From positions 2,604,001 to 2,668,000 of the forward strand of contig NZ_CP084296.1 of assembly GCF_020271745.1 (NCBI RefSeq): a stretch of DNA of 64,000 nucleotides. Direction: 5' to 3'. The notes beneath the pieces were generated by a model. The model saw only the letters and a program-made list of their open reading frames with translations. It made no database searches and was not told where the DNA came from. This document shows positions 19,171-29,437 of this stretch, piece after piece; position 1 is the stretch's first letter, and each line of letters opens with the position of its first letter. Origin of the DNA: Providencia alcalifaciens (GTDB lineage Bacteria; Pseudomonadota; Gammaproteobacteria; Enterobacterales; Enterobacteriaceae). A program made the translations under genes and the position numbers.

Positions 19171-20874
19171 TTATGCCGCTAACCAAATTTGCAGATGTTC
19201 CGCGATTGGCCCTAATGCAAGCGCAGGGACAAAAGTCAGCGCACCAATGAGAAGAACAGTCATGATTAATAAACCGATAAACAGTGGGCCGTGTGTCGGT
19301 AATGTTGCAAGGCTGGCGGCTTGTGGTTTTTTCACTGCCATAGAGCCTGCTATCGCTAATACAGGGAAAATTACACCGAAACGACCAAGGAACATGGCTA
19401 ACGCCAGCATCACGTTGTAATACGGCGTGTTCGCGCTTAACCCTGCAAATGCACTACCGTTGTTATTGGCTGCGGATGAGAAAGCGTATAACACTTCGCT
19501 AAATCCGTGAGCGCCAGGGTTAAGAATGCCGGCGCGTCCTGCTTCGGTCATCAGTGAAATAGTGGTGCCGAGTAGCACTAAAGTTGGCGTAACAAGGATT
19601 GCCAGTGCCACCATTTTCATTTCACGCACTTCGATTTTTTTACCGAGGTATTCAGGAGTACGGCCAATCATCAATCCAGCTAAGAACACAGCAAGTAAAA
19701 CAAACAGCAACATGCCGTATAAACCTGAACCGACGCCGCCAAAGACAACTTCACCAATTTGCATCAGCCACATAGGAACCATGCCACCTAATGCGGTGTA
19801 AGAATCGTGCATTGAATTCACAGCACCGCAAGATGCAGCGGTGGTGACGACGGCGTATAACGCAGATCCTAATATGCCAAAGCGATTTTCTTTCCCTTCA
19901 AGGTTAGCGCTGCTGCTAGCGTGTAGATCCCCTAAGAATGGGTTGCCGACATATTCTTCATGGATCACAACGGCGGCGGCAATCACGAAAATAATCGCCA
20001 TTGCCCATAATAGGGCGTGACCTTGTTTGTTATCACTGACGGTACGACCAAAAGCAAAGCAAAGTGCTGTTGGAATAAGGAAGATTGCCAGCATTTGAAC
20101 AAAGTTGCTTAATGCCGTTGGGTTTTCAAATGGATGGGATGAGTTAGCCCCAAAGAATCCGCCACCATTGGTCCCCAATAATTTGATGGCTTCTTGAGAT
20201 GCAACCGGACCCATTGGTAACAGTTGCGGCGCACTATCAAGGTTATGACTCAAAATATAAGGGGAGAAGTTTTGAATAACCCCTTGACTGACAAAGAATA
20301 AAGCAAAAATAATGGCAAATGGCAGCAGGAGATACAGCGTGATACGCGCTAAATCGACCCAAGCATTACCAATAGTTTTGCTACCGTGGCGTGAAAATGC
20401 ACGAATAAGTGCAAACACGACGGCGATCCCTGTGGCTGCTGAAAGGAAGTTTTGTACGGTTAACCCGACCATTTGGCTCAGATAACTTAGAGTATTTTCC
20501 CCGCTATAAGATTGCCAGTTGGTATTGGAAACAAAGCTAATTGCTGTGTTGAAAGCCAAGTCCCAGCTCATTCCCGGATAATGCTGAGGGTTGAGAGGTA
20601 AGGAGCCTTGGCACATTAAAATAACGAAAAGTAAGCCAAAACCTAGCAGGTTAAATAGTAAAATGGCGATGGTATATTGCCAGTAATTCATTTCAGGGAG
20701 ATCGCGCCCCACTTGTTTGATTCCGCTTAATCGCCAGAATACCGATTCACTTTTGGCAATCGTACGTGGCATATCGCCATCGATAAGATATGCAATAAAA
20801 TTGCCGAGTGGTTTTGCTAACAGCATAAGAGCCAGTAAAAAACTGGCGATCAATAAAAACGCATTGGCGGCCAT
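19171..20874 (-). CDS. kdpA: K+-transporting ATPase channel subunit KdpA
   Basis: Channel-like inner-membrane subunit that selects K+. About ten membrane helices and four pore loops are visible, including [18 protein letters not shown] and [11 protein letters not shown]. Start 20874 ([16 protein letters not shown]) matches the family; a longer frame to 20904 overlaps kdpF. The resulting 567 residues compare with 557 in E. coli. It begins one base after the kdpF stop codon, implying translational coupling. Confidence 0.98.
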   Translation of the reverse strand: MAANAFLLIASFLLALMLLAKPLGNFIAYLIDGDMPRTIAKSESVFWRLSGIKQVGRDLPEMNYWQYTIAILLFNLLGFGLLFVILMCQGSLPLNPQHYPGMSWDLAFNTAISFVSNTNWQSYSGENTLSYLSQMVGLTVQNFLSAATGIAVVFALIRAFSRHGSKTIGNAWVDLARITLYLLLPFAIIFALFFVSQGVIQNFSPYILSHNLDSAPQLLPMGPVASQEAIKLLGTNGGGFFGANSSHPFENPTALSNFVQMLAIFLIPTALCFAFGRTVSDNKQGHALLWAMAIIFVIAAAVVIHEEYVGNPFLGDLHASSSANLEGKENRFGILGSALYAVVTTAASCGAVNSMHDSYTALGGMVPMWLMQIGEVVFGGVGSGLYGMLLFVLLAVFLAGLMIGRTPEYLGKKIEVREMKMVALAILVTPTLVLLGTTISLMTEAGRAGILNPGAHGFSEVLYAFSSAANNNGSAFAGLSANTPYYNVMLALAMFLGRFGVIFPVLAIAGSMAVKKPQAASLATLPTHGPLFIGLLIMTVLLIGALTFVPALALGPIAEHLQIWLAA

Positions 20875-20875
20875 A

Positions 20876-20965
20876 TCAGAAATTCTCCGCGTTGAGCAGG
20901 GCATAAATCAGATAAACCAGCAGTACAACAACAAGAACTGCCCCAGAAATGGAAAGTAGCGACAT
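20876..20965 (-). CDS. kdpF: K+-transporting ATPase small subunit KdpF
   Basis: A 29-residue, single-span lipid-like subunit of the Kdp complex: starts [14 protein letters not shown] and ends [10 protein letters not shown]. coli KdpF is also 29 residues and occupies the same position. AAGGAG lies before the ATG. It is the first gene of the kdp operon, with the kdp promoter upstream. Confidence 0.95.
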   Translation of the reverse strand: MSLLSISGAVLVVVLLVYLIYALLNAENF

Positions 20966-21034
20966 TGTTATCTCCTTATTATTTCCATAGCGCTAGGTTA
21001 GGCATTTGCTTGTAAAGAAGCTGATAAAAAAACA

Positions 21035-21066
21035 AGGCGGGGTGTAAAAATAGTATAAAAATGCCC
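21035..21066 (-). promoter_or_regulatory. KdpE-binding region of the kdp promoter
   Basis: On the minus strand the stretch reads GGCATTTTTATACTATTTTT followed by ACACCCCGCC. The AT-rich TTTATA / TTTTTACA core next to a C-rich block matches the KdpE site upstream of E. coli kdpF very closely. It lies about 70-100 bp before the kdpF start. Low K+ should activate here through KdpDE. Confidence 0.82.
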
Positions 21067-21384
21067 AATTAAAATTGCTTTGTGATGATAAAGGGATTCT
21101 CTAAGCGGAGTTTGTTAATGGAATGTGATTTATTTGTTTGTTTTATACAATGTATTGCTACATTTCGTAATAAAACAACAAAATTGGCCAAAAAAATGAA
21201 TTTATTTTAATCTAAAGTGGTCAGATGAGTAGTTTAATTACACGGATTGCGTTATTATAGGTTCAGTTAATGAAGATTAACGTTGGTGTTCGATTTTGGT
21301 GCCTCTTTTGTGACTTAGGTTGATGGGAGTAAAGAGCAATACTGGAATCGGCAAAAATTGAGTGGCTACTGAAGGAGGGTATCG
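21067..21384. other. Intergenic region between kdp and ybfA
   Basis: About 320 bp with no gene. It should hold the ybfA promoter (a possible -10 TTATTATAGG near 21252-21261) and GGAGGG just before ybfA. Nothing else is recognised. Confidence 0.4.
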
Positions 21385-21591
21385 ATGTCCACATATCAAG
21401 AATATTCCCGTAATCAGGTACTTTTACGCCGCACTGCTGCTGTAACAGCTGGCATTATTGCGTTTCCGGTTATGGTTTTTTACCCAAAAAGAGCGCGATT
21501 TTATAGCTATTTGCATAAAGTCTGGGCGAAAACGAGCGACAAACCCGTGTGGTTAGCAAGCTCTGAAGTGGCGATGGAAAGTCATCGTTAA
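21385..21591 (+). CDS. ybfA: YbfA family small protein
   Basis: A 68-residue protein matching E. coli YbfA along its length: LLRRTAAVTAGIIAFPVMVFY (one hydrophobic segment), then RARFYSYLHKVWAKTSDKPVWL. The function is unknown; one membrane span is predicted by eye. It is divergent from kdpF exactly as in E. coli, which supports the call. The ribosome-binding site GAAGGAGGG is strong. Confidence 0.93.
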   Translation: MSTYQEYSRNQVLLRRTAAVTAGIIAFPVMVFYPKRARFYSYLHKVWAKTSDKPVWLASSEVAMESHR

Positions 21592-21617
21592 TCAGTGATT
21601 CAACCCACTAGAATGAT

Positions 21618-21650
21618 ATCCCTGCAATAATTTAATTGTGGGGATTTTTT
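21618..21650 (+). terminator. Terminator of ybfA
   Basis: Hairpin atccc...ggggat with an AT-rich loop, followed by a run of T residues, 27 bp after the ybfA stop. Confidence 0.75.
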
Positions 21651-21871
21651 TATATAAAAATCATAATAATTAATTCCTATACTTCAATGTTATTTAAATT
21701 AAATTCATGTTATTTAATTTGAAATTTAAATAAATTAACTTATTTGACACTGAGAAGTGAATCACGGTAATTATCTTTACCTCATTGCTAATATCCATTT
21801 TCAATAAAATTAGATTTTATTTTATTAAAATTCAAAAGATATTTAATTATAAATAGCAAATGAGGAATATC

Positions 21872-23368
21872 ATGATTCTATTTAAAAAATGTGTTATCGC
21901 ATTGTCAATTAATATCGCATTAATATCATCGGGGTTGGCTTGTACTACACTACTTGCAGGCAGTGAAGCCACGAATGATGGCTCGTTAATTATCGCGAGA
22001 AGCGCTGACAGCAGTGCATTAAAGGCTCAGCATTTTGTAATACATCCCGCAAAGAAAAATCAATCCGGAATATACAGTACAAAAGAACATAATGGTGCTA
22101 ATAATTTCACCTACCCATTACCAAAAAATTCATTACGATATACAACTGTGCCAAATTGGAAAACACAATTACATGGTGCAACTGGATTTAATGAATTAGG
22201 TGTAGGAGTCAGTGGTACTGAATCTATATTTGCGTCTCCTAAAGCATTAGCGTTTGATCCTTATGTTGAAGAAACTGGAATTACCGAAGATGATATTCCA
22301 GATGTACTTCTTTCCCGCGCAAAAACAGCCCGTGAAGCGGTGGAGCTTTTAGGTAATATTATTGAAACTCAAGGTGCTGGTGAAGGCTTTGGTGTTGCTA
22401 TCGTCGATAAAAATGAACTGTGGTATTTAGAAACTGGAACGGGTCATCAATGGATGGCTCAAAAAATTGCAAAAGATAAATATTTTGCAACCGGTAATCA
22501 GGGGCGTTTACAAGCATTTGAGGCGAATAATCCCGATATGCTCGGTTCTAAAAATCTTGTTGAATTTGCAGTAGAAAAGGGTTTATACAACCCAGCTAAA
22601 GATGGCGCATTCAATTTTTCTAAAGCCTATACGCGCGATGATGAGCGCGATCGTGATTATAACGATCCACGAGTTTGGATCATTCAGCAGCAGTTTAATC
22701 CGTCGTTAAAACAAGATATTGCAGATGGTAGAAATTTTGCGCCTTTCTTAACGCCAGAGAAAAAAGTTTCTGTAGAAGACGCGAAAGCCATGTTACGTAA
22801 TCACTTTGAAGGCACGGAACATGACCCGTATACCAACGGCTTAAACGGAAAAGAGCCATGGCGACCAATCAGCGTGTTTAGAACCTACGAAGCTCATGTG
22901 ATGCAAGTACGTCCAGAGCTACCGCAAGAAATTGGTGAAGTGACATATGTTGGACTAGGAATGGCAGATTTGACCGCGTTTGTTCCTTATTATAGTGGGC
23001 TAGAAGCGTATCCAAAACATTACGGTGTTGGGACTGACAAGGCAGACAGCGATTCTATTTATTGGAAATACCGTAAGTTACAAACATTAGTGATGACGGA
23101 CTACCCTAAACTTGCACCTATTGTTAAAAAAGCCTATCAAGAGTGGGAAGCAAAAACGGCGTTAGAGCAAAAAGCCATGGAAGTGAATTACTTAAAAATG
23201 GCGAAAACAGATAAAGCCGCGGCCAATAAAATGCTTAACAAGTTTAATCTGGATGTGATGGCAAGCGCCGAGAAGTTAACTGAGGATTTAACCAACCAAC
23301 TTTTCACTATTCGAACTGAAGATATTCAATCTGATATTTTCTTTGCGAATAAATCTAAGAAAGACTAA
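21872..23368 (+). CDS. Secreted C69-family dipeptidase
   Basis: Ntn-hydrolase peptidase of family C69 (PepD-like). The 498-residue product starts with a signal peptide ending SSGLA, and the next residue is Cys24 in CTTLLAGSEATNDGS. Signal cleavage would therefore expose the catalytic N-terminal Cys. Other family blocks are IIARSADS, GVGVSGTES, AREAVELLGNIIE, GEGFGVAIVDKNELWYLETGTGHQW and YFATGNQGRL. The sequence before Cys does not fit a lipobox well. I chose ATG 21872 over 21860 because GAGGA is six bases before it. The upstream 200 bp is very AT-rich, suggesting acquired or fast-evolving DNA. It stands alone with its own terminator. Confidence 0.9.
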   Translation: MILFKKCVIALSINIALISSGLACTTLLAGSEATNDGSLIIARSADSSALKAQHFVIHPAKKNQSGIYSTKEHNGANNFTYPLPKNSLRYTTVPNWKTQLHGATGFNELGVGVSGTESIFASPKALAFDPYVEETGITEDDIPDVLLSRAKTAREAVELLGNIIETQGAGEGFGVAIVDKNELWYLETGTGHQWMAQKIAKDKYFATGNQGRLQAFEANNPDMLGSKNLVEFAVEKGLYNPAKDGAFNFSKAYTRDDERDRDYNDPRVWIIQQQFNPSLKQDIADGRNFAPFLTPEKKVSVEDAKAMLRNHFEGTEHDPYTNGLNGKEPWRPISVFRTYEAHVMQVRPELPQEIGEVTYVGLGMADLTAFVPYYSGLEAYPKHYGVGTDKADSDSIYWKYRKLQTLVMTDYPKLAPIVKKAYQEWEAKTALEQKAMEVNYLKMAKTDKAAANKMLNKFNLDVMASAEKLTEDLTNQLFTIRTEDIQSDIFFANKSKKD

Positions 23369-23393
23369 AAATAGTCGCAATTCTGTAAACTAA

Positions 23394-23427
23394 AAAAGGT
23401 TCTCAATGGGGGGAGCCTTTTAGTTTA
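23394..23427 (+). terminator. Terminator of the C69 peptidase gene
   Basis: Stem aaaaggttctc / gggagcctttt, including G-T pairs, with T-rich sequence after it. Confidence 0.7.
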
Positions 23428-23563
23428 ATTCTCTCTCTTTCAAATTTAACTGAATTCTTAGCTTGTGTGAGTTTGCCGATAAATACAGCAGAAAAAAATA
23501 TCATTTACGTTTATGCTAATTGAATACGAATATGTAGGAATTCAGTAGGTAAAGGATACGATT

Positions 23564-24307
23564 ATGCATAATTTTAAGTTAGAAGAGCTGATTAACGACG
23601 AGCTGAAAGTCAGTGAAATCCAAGACTATGCACCAAATGGTCTACAAGTAGAAGGTCGTCCTCACGTTAAAAAGATTGTGACAGGTGTGACAGCTTGCCA
23701 AGCATTATTGGACGAAGCGGTCAGACTCAATGCCGATGCGGTGATTGTGCATCATGGCTATTTTTGGAAAAATGAACCTGCCGTCATCAAAGGCATGAAA
23801 AGAAATCGCCTAAAAACATTGCTGGCGAATGACATTAACCTGTACGGTTATCATCTACCATTAGATGCCCACCCAGTATTAGGCAACAATGCGCAACTGG
23901 CTCACATTATGGGCGTGCAAGTCAATGGCAACATTGAGCCACTGATGCCATTTGGCTTTTTCGACCAACCCATTACCCCTGCGGAATTAACCCAACGCTT
24001 AGAAAATCGCTTAGGGCGTAAAGTATTGCATTGTGGCGACAACGCCAAAGAAGAAATTCGTCAAATTGCATGGTGCACAGGTGGTGGTCAGGGCTTTATT
24101 ATGCAAGCGGCAGAATTTGGTGTAGATGCCTTTGTGACAGGGGAAGTGTCAGAACAAACCATTCATATCGCAAGAGAAATGGGGATCCATTTCTACAGCG
24201 CAGGGCATCACGCAACAGAGCGTTATGGGATTAAGGCGTTGACGGAGTGGTTGAATAATAATCATGAGGTGGATGCTATATTCATCGATATAGACAACCC
24301 CGCTTAA
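23564..24307 (+). CDS. ybgI: Nif3-like dinuclear metal protein YbgI
   Basis: A 247-residue member of the NIF3/YbgI family, which forms a toroidal hexamer with two metal ions per site; its cellular substrate is not settled. Visible metal-site segments are IVHHGYFWK, YHLPLDAHP and the C-terminal FYSAGHHATERYGI. The start MHNFKLEEL follows AAAGGA. The gene stands alone; its stop codon directly abuts an ERIC array. In E. coli ybgI also lies between kdp and gltA. Confidence 0.93.
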   Translation: MHNFKLEELINDELKVSEIQDYAPNGLQVEGRPHVKKIVTGVTACQALLDEAVRLNADAVIVHHGYFWKNEPAVIKGMKRNRLKTLLANDINLYGYHLPLDAHPVLGNNAQLAHIMGVQVNGNIEPLMPFGFFDQPITPAELTQRLENRLGRKVLHCGDNAKEEIRQIAWCTGGGQGFIMQAAEFGVDAFVTGEVSEQTIHIAREMGIHFYSAGHHATERYGIKALTEWLNNNHEVDAIFIDIDNPA

Positions 24308-24945
24308 ATTTTCGTCATATTTCGCGCTGTAGCGTTGTTGGCTTCACTCACTAACCCTAGTCACATACTTTTGTATGCTCCTAGGGATTAGCTCATTTGC
24401 CGCCTAGCTACAACGCGAACTATTTAGAAAATACATATTTTCTTTGTCTTTCAAACCACAACGTTGTTGGCTGCATTCGTGAACCCTAGTCACATACTTA
24501 TGTATGCTCCTAGGGATTAGCTCATTTGCCGCCTAGCTACAACGCGAACTATTTAGAAAATACATATTTTCTTTGTCTTTCAAACCACAACGTTGTTGGC
24601 TGCATTCGTGAACCCTAGTCACATACTTATGTATGCTCCTAGGGATTAGCTCATTTTCCGCCTAGCTACAACGCGAACTATTTAGAAAATACATATTTTC
24701 TTTGTCTTTCAAACCACAACGTTGTTGGCTGCATTCGTGAACCCTAGTCACATACTTTTGTATGCTCCTAGGGATTAGCTCATTTGCCGCCTAGCTACAA
24801 CGCGAACTATTTAGAAAATACATATTTTCTTTGTCTTTCAAACCACAACGTTGTTGGCTGCATTCGTGAACCCTAGTCACATACTTATGTATGCTCCTAG
24901 GGCTTCACTCTTTTGCCGCCTAGTTGTGGCTCGAAATCCTTAGAA
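24308..24945. repeat. Five-copy tandem array of ERIC-type repeats, 129-bp period
   Basis: The motif aaccctagtcacatactt starts at 24353, 24482, 24611, 24740 and 24869, exactly 129 bp apart each time. Every copy holds the ERIC core with ccctag / ctaggg arms. The first copy has the complete ERIC left end (tcgtcatatttcgcgctgtagc). Later copies carry instead a constant linker (acatattttctttgtctttc) and then the rest of ERIC. The last copy diverges after the core (ggcttcactcttttgccg). The near-identity of the middle copies points to recent unequal duplication. Confidence 0.9.
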
Positions 24946-25029
24946 AATAACTATGCAATAGAAAATATTTCAGACTAAAAATATTTCGTGCTAGAAAATA
25001 TTCGTGTTGTGCTTGATGAAAGAAATAGG
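24946..25029. other. AT-rich junction after the ERIC array
   Basis: Short imperfect repeats of agaaaatattt / aaaaatatttcg. No gene and no clear terminator for the minus-strand exporter gene that ends here. Confidence 0.4.
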
Positions 25030-26154
25030 TCAAGCCCGGTATTTTAATGCGGTAAGGAGCAGAATTAGGCTTGAAGTGATAAGCACTAATCCTAGGTTTT
25101 GAACCTCGCCAGCGGTCATTAATCCGAGCGCTAATCCTAAATAGTAAAACAAACCTAAAATTGCCCCAGCAGTGCCTTTTCTGTCTTGATAATGATCCAG
25201 AGCGTGCGCCAAAATATTCGGAATTGCGATCCCATATCCCACCACAATACCCATTATTGGCAGCACAAACCCAATATCACCTTGTAGCAGATAAACTAAA
25301 CCGCTACTGACAATAGAGAGCCCACTTGCTAATTTGACGAGTCTCTCTAGTGACCACTTTTTCGCCAATAATGCGTGGTTAATCAGCGAGCCAAATCCAA
25401 CACCTAATGCTAGTAAAATACCAGTCAGGCCAAATTGTTGTTGGTTGAACGTTAATTGTTCAAAAATAAAGGGTCCAAGCTGGTAATAACTGAATAAATT
25501 AATGTTGAAAAATGAGATAAGAATCACATTTTGTAAAATTTGTTTATCCCTCAACATATGCAAAAACGTGGTTAAAAATGGGGTTTTGATCACGTTCTGT
25601 GGTTTGGTCTCAGGAAGCTTATAACATGACCATAACAAAAGTATGGCGGCTAACAACGCTAAACCCATAAAAACGGCTCGGTAATTACCTAGCCAAACTA
25701 AGCTAGCGCCGAAAATCATGCCAAGTGCGGGACTTATCGCTAAGGCAATGCCCATCATCGAGAAAACTTTGGCTAATGTATGACCTTGAAAACTGTCACG
25801 CATCATAGTTTGTGTGCCAATAGAGCCTACTGCTGCACCAAACGCAGATAACATACGTAATAGTAGTAACCCATAGAAATGCGAGACAAAAAGTGCGCTT
25901 ACAGAGGCAATAGCATATAGAAATAACCCTAGCAAAATGGTGGGACGACGCCCAATCACATCACACATTCTGCCCCAAAATATGACACCAAAAGCGAAAG
26001 CAAAGAAATACAGCGAAAGCGTTTGAGAGGCTTGTTCGGCATTTACCTGAAATGCAGCAGCAATATCAGTTAAGGCTGGGCTATATAGGGTTTCGACAAT
26101 TTGCGGAAACATCATTAACGCTATTGCTAAGGATAATGAAAGTGCGCGTTCCAT
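25030..26154 (-). CDS. MFS exporter, Bcr/CflA-like drug:H+ antiporter family
   Basis: A 374-residue inner-membrane protein with about 12 helices. The loop 2-3 signature GRMCDVIGRRPTILLG (about 61-76) and the helix 1 motif PQIVETLYSPALTDIA (family proline and Asp) point to the DHA1 drug-efflux group. Residues SPALGMIFGASLVWLGNYRAVF resemble motif C of antiporters. The substrate is unknown. It is divergent from an AraC-type regulator 110 bp away, which probably controls it. Confidence 0.87.
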   Translation of the reverse strand: MERALSLSLAIALMMFPQIVETLYSPALTDIAAAFQVNAEQASQTLSLYFFAFAFGVIFWGRMCDVIGRRPTILLGLFLYAIASVSALFVSHFYGLLLLRMLSAFGAAVGSIGTQTMMRDSFQGHTLAKVFSMMGIALAISPALGMIFGASLVWLGNYRAVFMGLALLAAILLLWSCYKLPETKPQNVIKTPFLTTFLHMLRDKQILQNVILISFFNINLFSYYQLGPFIFEQLTFNQQQFGLTGILLALGVGFGSLINHALLAKKWSLERLVKLASGLSIVSSGLVYLLQGDIGFVLPIMGIVVGYGIAIPNILAHALDHYQDRKGTAGAILGLFYYLGLALGLMTAGEVQNLGLVLITSSLILLLTALKYRA

Positions 26155-26264
26155 ACTAATTTACCTATTTATTTTCAACGTGTGTGGAATGGCGCAAAGT
26201 TTAGTGGCTTTTTGTTTGTCTTATTACAATAATAAAGACAATAAATATCAAAAAAGAGACGTTT

Positions 26265-27059
26265 ATGGCGTGGCTATTACAGACGGATGAGTTTCAAACT
26301 CACTGGTATGATGCTCCCGTACTGGGGATTGCAGCCCAAATGGGACAACATGATTCTGGGGCGCATACCCATGAAATGGGGCAATTGTTATTTACACAGC
26401 AAGGCTGCATTCGTATTAGTTTACAGAATGAAATTTCGTTATTACCGCCGGGAAGGGTCGCGTGGATCCCGCCATTTGTCGGTCATCGAGTACAAATGCG
26501 CGCTTCGATAGGGTATCGGTCTGTTTACCTAAGCCAAGAATATGCTCAGCAAATATCGGCTCAAGTGTGTATTTTAAGTACCTCTCCTTTGCTTCGAGAG
26601 TTGTTGGAACGTATCGCGGTAGCCCCCTTTGAGAGTGACTGGCGAGAGGGGCGATTAGCAAGATTACTTCCTGTTTTTATTGATGAATTACAGTGTGCAG
26701 CTGAGGAACCCACGCTGCTTTCTTTACCTCAAGACAGACGTTTTAAGTCCCTTAACCTAGAACGGCTTCCTCCACCTTTGAACCAATTAGCTCAAACGGT
26801 TGGTGCCAGTGAGAAGACCATTACCCGGATCTTTCTAAAAGAGACAGGAATGAGCTACCAAGCGTGGCGGCAACAATGGCGGTTTATCAAAGGGATAGAG
26901 TTATTAGCGCAGGAGAAAACCTACGGATTTATTACTCAAGAGTTAGGTTTGACCAGCGACAGCGCATTTATTAGCTTTTTTCGCAAAATGAGTGGGATGA
27001 CACCTCGGGAATACAGTAGTGAATCAAGACTAAAAAATAGAATAAAAATAGAATGTTAG
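26265..27059 (+). CDS. AraC-family transcriptional regulator
   Basis: A 264-residue regulator. The N-terminal cupin-like half (HTHEMGQLLFTQQGCI, LLPPGRVAWIPPFVGHRV) probably senses a small molecule. The C-terminal AraC domain (about 165-255) has two helix-turn-helix units, NQLAQTVGASEKTITRIF and ITQELGLTSDSAFISFFRKMSGMTPREY. The latter matches the family signature. It is divergent from the MFS exporter, so local control of that gene is likely. The inducer is unknown. Confidence 0.92.
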   Translation: MAWLLQTDEFQTHWYDAPVLGIAAQMGQHDSGAHTHEMGQLLFTQQGCIRISLQNEISLLPPGRVAWIPPFVGHRVQMRASIGYRSVYLSQEYAQQISAQVCILSTSPLLRELLERIAVAPFESDWREGRLARLLPVFIDELQCAAEEPTLLSLPQDRRFKSLNLERLPPPLNQLAQTVGASEKTITRIFLKETGMSYQAWRQQWRFIKGIELLAQEKTYGFITQELGLTSDSAFISFFRKMSGMTPREYSSESRLKNRIKIEC

Positions 27060-27066
27060 AAATTTA

Positions 27067-27090
27067 AAAGCCCCGAATGTTCGAGGCTTT
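27067..27090. terminator. Bidirectional terminator between the araC-type gene and gltA
   Basis: Stem aaagcc / ggcttt with an inner cgaa-tg-ttcg pairing, between convergent genes. Confidence 0.75.
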
Positions 27091-27108
27091 ACTTATGAGT
27101 GAGTTAAA

Positions 27109-28395
27109 TTATTTCTTGTCTAACTCAGAGTTGAATTCACGTTTATCGTAGCCAGTATACAGTTGGCGAGGACGCGCAATTTTCAGACCGTCATCGTGCA
27201 TTTCGTTCCAGTGTGCAATCCAGCCAATGGTACGTGCAATCGCGAAGATAACGGTAAACATTGAAGATGGAATACCCATTGCTTTCAGGATGATACCTGA
27301 GTAGAAGTCAACGTTAGGGTACAGTTTCTTCTCAATGAAGTACGGGTCGTTCAGTGCGATACGTTCTAATTCCATGGCCACTTCGAGCAGGCTGTCATTT
27401 AGACCCAGCTCGTTCAGTACTTCATGGCAAGTTTCACGCATAACGGTAGCGCGTGGGTCATGGTTTTTATAAACACGGTGACCGAAGCCCATTAAGCGGA
27501 AAGAGTCGTTTTTATCTTTCGCACGTTCGATAAATGCGGGAATGTGCTCAACAGATTGAATTTCTTCAAGCATGCGTAAGCAGGCTTCGTTAGCCCCACC
27601 ATGAGCAGGTCCCCACAGAGACGCGATACCTGCCGCAATACACGCAAATGGGTTAGCGCCGGAAGAACCTGCGGTACGGACTGTTGAGGTTGATGCGTTT
27701 TGTTCGTGGTCAGCGTGCAGGATCAAAATTCTGTCCATTGCGCGCTCAAGTACTGGGTTAACCACATATTCTTCACATGGTGTAGAGAACATCATGTGCA
27801 AGAAATTACCCGCGTAAGATAAATTATTACGAGGATAAACAAAAGGTTGTCCGATAGAGTATTTGTAACACATCGCTGCAACGGTCGGCATTTTAGACAG
27901 CAGACGGTAAGCGGTGATTTCACGGTGGCGAGGGTTATTAACGTCTAGTGCATCGTGGTAGAACGCCGCTAGAGCACCCGTTACCCCACACAGAACAGCC
28001 ATTGGATGAGAGTCACGACGGAAACCATTAAGCATGCGAGTGATTTGCTCATGGATCATAGTGTGGCGAGTCACCGTATTTTTAAAGGTATTGTACTGTT
28101 CTTGGGTTGGTGCTTCGCCGTATAACAGGATATAACAGACTTCAAGGTATGAGGCTTGAGTGGCGAGTTGATCGATTGGGAAACCACGGTGGAGTAGAAC
28201 GCCTTTATCACCATCGATATAGGTAATTTTTGACTCACAGGATGCGGTAGAAGTAAAACCGGGATCGTATGTGAAAAACCCTTTAGAACCTAAAGCTCGT
28301 ACATCGATAACATCTTGGCCAATGGTCGGGCTTAGGATGTCTAGTTCGAATTCACCTTTACTTCCAGTCATTATCTTAGCTTTGTTATCAGCCAT
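27109..28395 (-). CDS. gltA: Citrate synthase, type II
   Basis: Condenses oxaloacetate with acetyl-CoA, the entry step of the TCA cycle. The 428 residues match E. coli GltA (427), with catalytic segments [24 protein letters not shown] and [13 protein letters not shown]. The hexameric Gram-negative type is NADH-sensitive. The gene is divergent from sdhC across a long control region, as in E. coli. Confidence 0.98.
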   Translation of the reverse strand: MADNKAKIMTGSKGEFELDILSPTIGQDVIDVRALGSKGFFTYDPGFTSTASCESKITYIDGDKGVLLHRGFPIDQLATQASYLEVCYILLYGEAPTQEQYNTFKNTVTRHTMIHEQITRMLNGFRRDSHPMAVLCGVTGALAAFYHDALDVNNPRHREITAYRLLSKMPTVAAMCYKYSIGQPFVYPRNNLSYAGNFLHMMFSTPCEEYVVNPVLERAMDRILILHADHEQNASTSTVRTAGSSGANPFACIAAGIASLWGPAHGGANEACLRMLEEIQSVEHIPAFIERAKDKNDSFRLMGFGHRVYKNHDPRATVMRETCHEVLNELGLNDSLLEVAMELERIALNDPYFIEKKLYPNVDFYSGIILKAMGIPSSMFTVIFAIARTIGWIAHWNEMHDDGLKIARPRQLYTGYDKREFNSELDKK

Positions 28396-29047
28396 TTACG
28401 GTCTCCTTAGCGCTTGATAATCTACACTCAACAACCCAGAACTCAGCGTTATACTGTGTCTTTGAGCATTGTTCTATCGGTGTGTTGAGAAAATCAGCGG
28501 GATATCACATAAAACCTTGAAATCCGGCAACCAATATCAATACCGATAACAATGTGGTTAGGTTGTTTACAAGTGTATAGGGCGTTATGTTCTTTTTTTG
28601 TTGTTTTCTCTACAATATCATTATTTGTGGTAAGGGAAACAACTTTCATAACTTTTGTTTATACTTGCATACTCATTCACATTACTACACGACTCTGGGT
28701 CATCCGTAACGTATTCAGATAAATCTGTCAGGCATATATGTAAGATAAATGTTGAATCATTGTCAAATAAGATAAGCACATTTATATAAAATGTTTAAAT
28801 CGTGATCCCTCTCACTGTTCGGGCTAAATGTCTCCAAACCTTTTGTGTGGGAATTGTAATAGCAATGTGAAGACTTTATACTGGCGCCAGGTCTCCGGAT
28901 TACCCTGAGTAGGAGTTCCCAGCGTGATCAGTATGCAACTTTATTCAAACATGATGGATTAAAGTTTGTGTTAAGTTGCATTTTGTACCCCTGTCGCTGT
29001 CTGATTTCCACCCCAGGTCCGGAGGATGGAAAATAATAAAGAGCTGT
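28396..29047. promoter_or_regulatory. gltA-sdhC divergent control region with CRP-like site
   Basis: About 650 bp without a gene. A CRP-type palindrome, GTGA-N6-TCAC (cgtgatccctctcactg), lies at 28801-28817 on the sdh side. Several AT-rich blocks resemble ArcA targets but none was pinned down. In E. coli this region is controlled by CRP, ArcA and Fnr; similar control here is expected, not shown. A hairpin-forming ccaccccaggtccgg segment lies in the sdhC leader. Confidence 0.6.
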
Positions 29048-29437
29048 GTGGGCAAAATTGTGAAAAAACAAAGACCTGTCAACCTTGATTTGCAGACGAT
29101 TCACTTTCCGATTACTGCAATATCGTCTATCTTGCACCGTGTCTCTGGCGTCATTACTCTCATCGCAGTTGGTATTCTGCTTTGGTTGCTAGGGACTTCT
29201 CTCTCCTCTCCAGAAGGTTTTCAATACGCATCTGAAATAATGACTGGCTTTTTTGTTAAGTTCATTCTTTGGGGGATCTTAACAGCGCTGGCTTACCACA
29301 TTTGTGGTGGTATTCGTCATATGCTGATGGATTTCGGTTGTGTTGATGAAACCCTTGCTGCGGGTAACTCATCCGCAAAAATTACATTTGTAATTACTGT
29401 AATTCTGGCAATTCTGGCGGGGATCTTAGTATGGTAA
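29048..29437 (+). CDS. sdhC: Succinate dehydrogenase cytochrome b556 subunit
   Basis: Membrane anchor of complex II that carries heme b with SdhD and helps form the quinone site. Three helices are visible; family motifs are [12 protein letters not shown] and [15 protein letters not shown], with a heme ligand His in SILHRVSG or nearby. The start is GTG at 29048, giving 129 residues as in E. coli and [14 protein letters not shown] in register; a longer frame from 28976 is not supported. It overlaps sdhD by 7 bp. Confidence 0.95.
   Translation: MGKIVKKQRPVNLDLQTIHFPITAISSILHRVSGVITLIAVGILLWLLGTSLSSPEGFQYASEIMTGFFVKFILWGILTALAYHICGGIRHMLMDFGCVDETLAAGNSSAKITFVITVILAILAGILVW

Noticed and set aside
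24308-24945. Resemblance to a CRISPR array
   Set aside because: Regular 129-bp spacing, but the linkers are the same in each copy instead of unique spacers, and the units are ERIC hairpins; no cas genes nearby.
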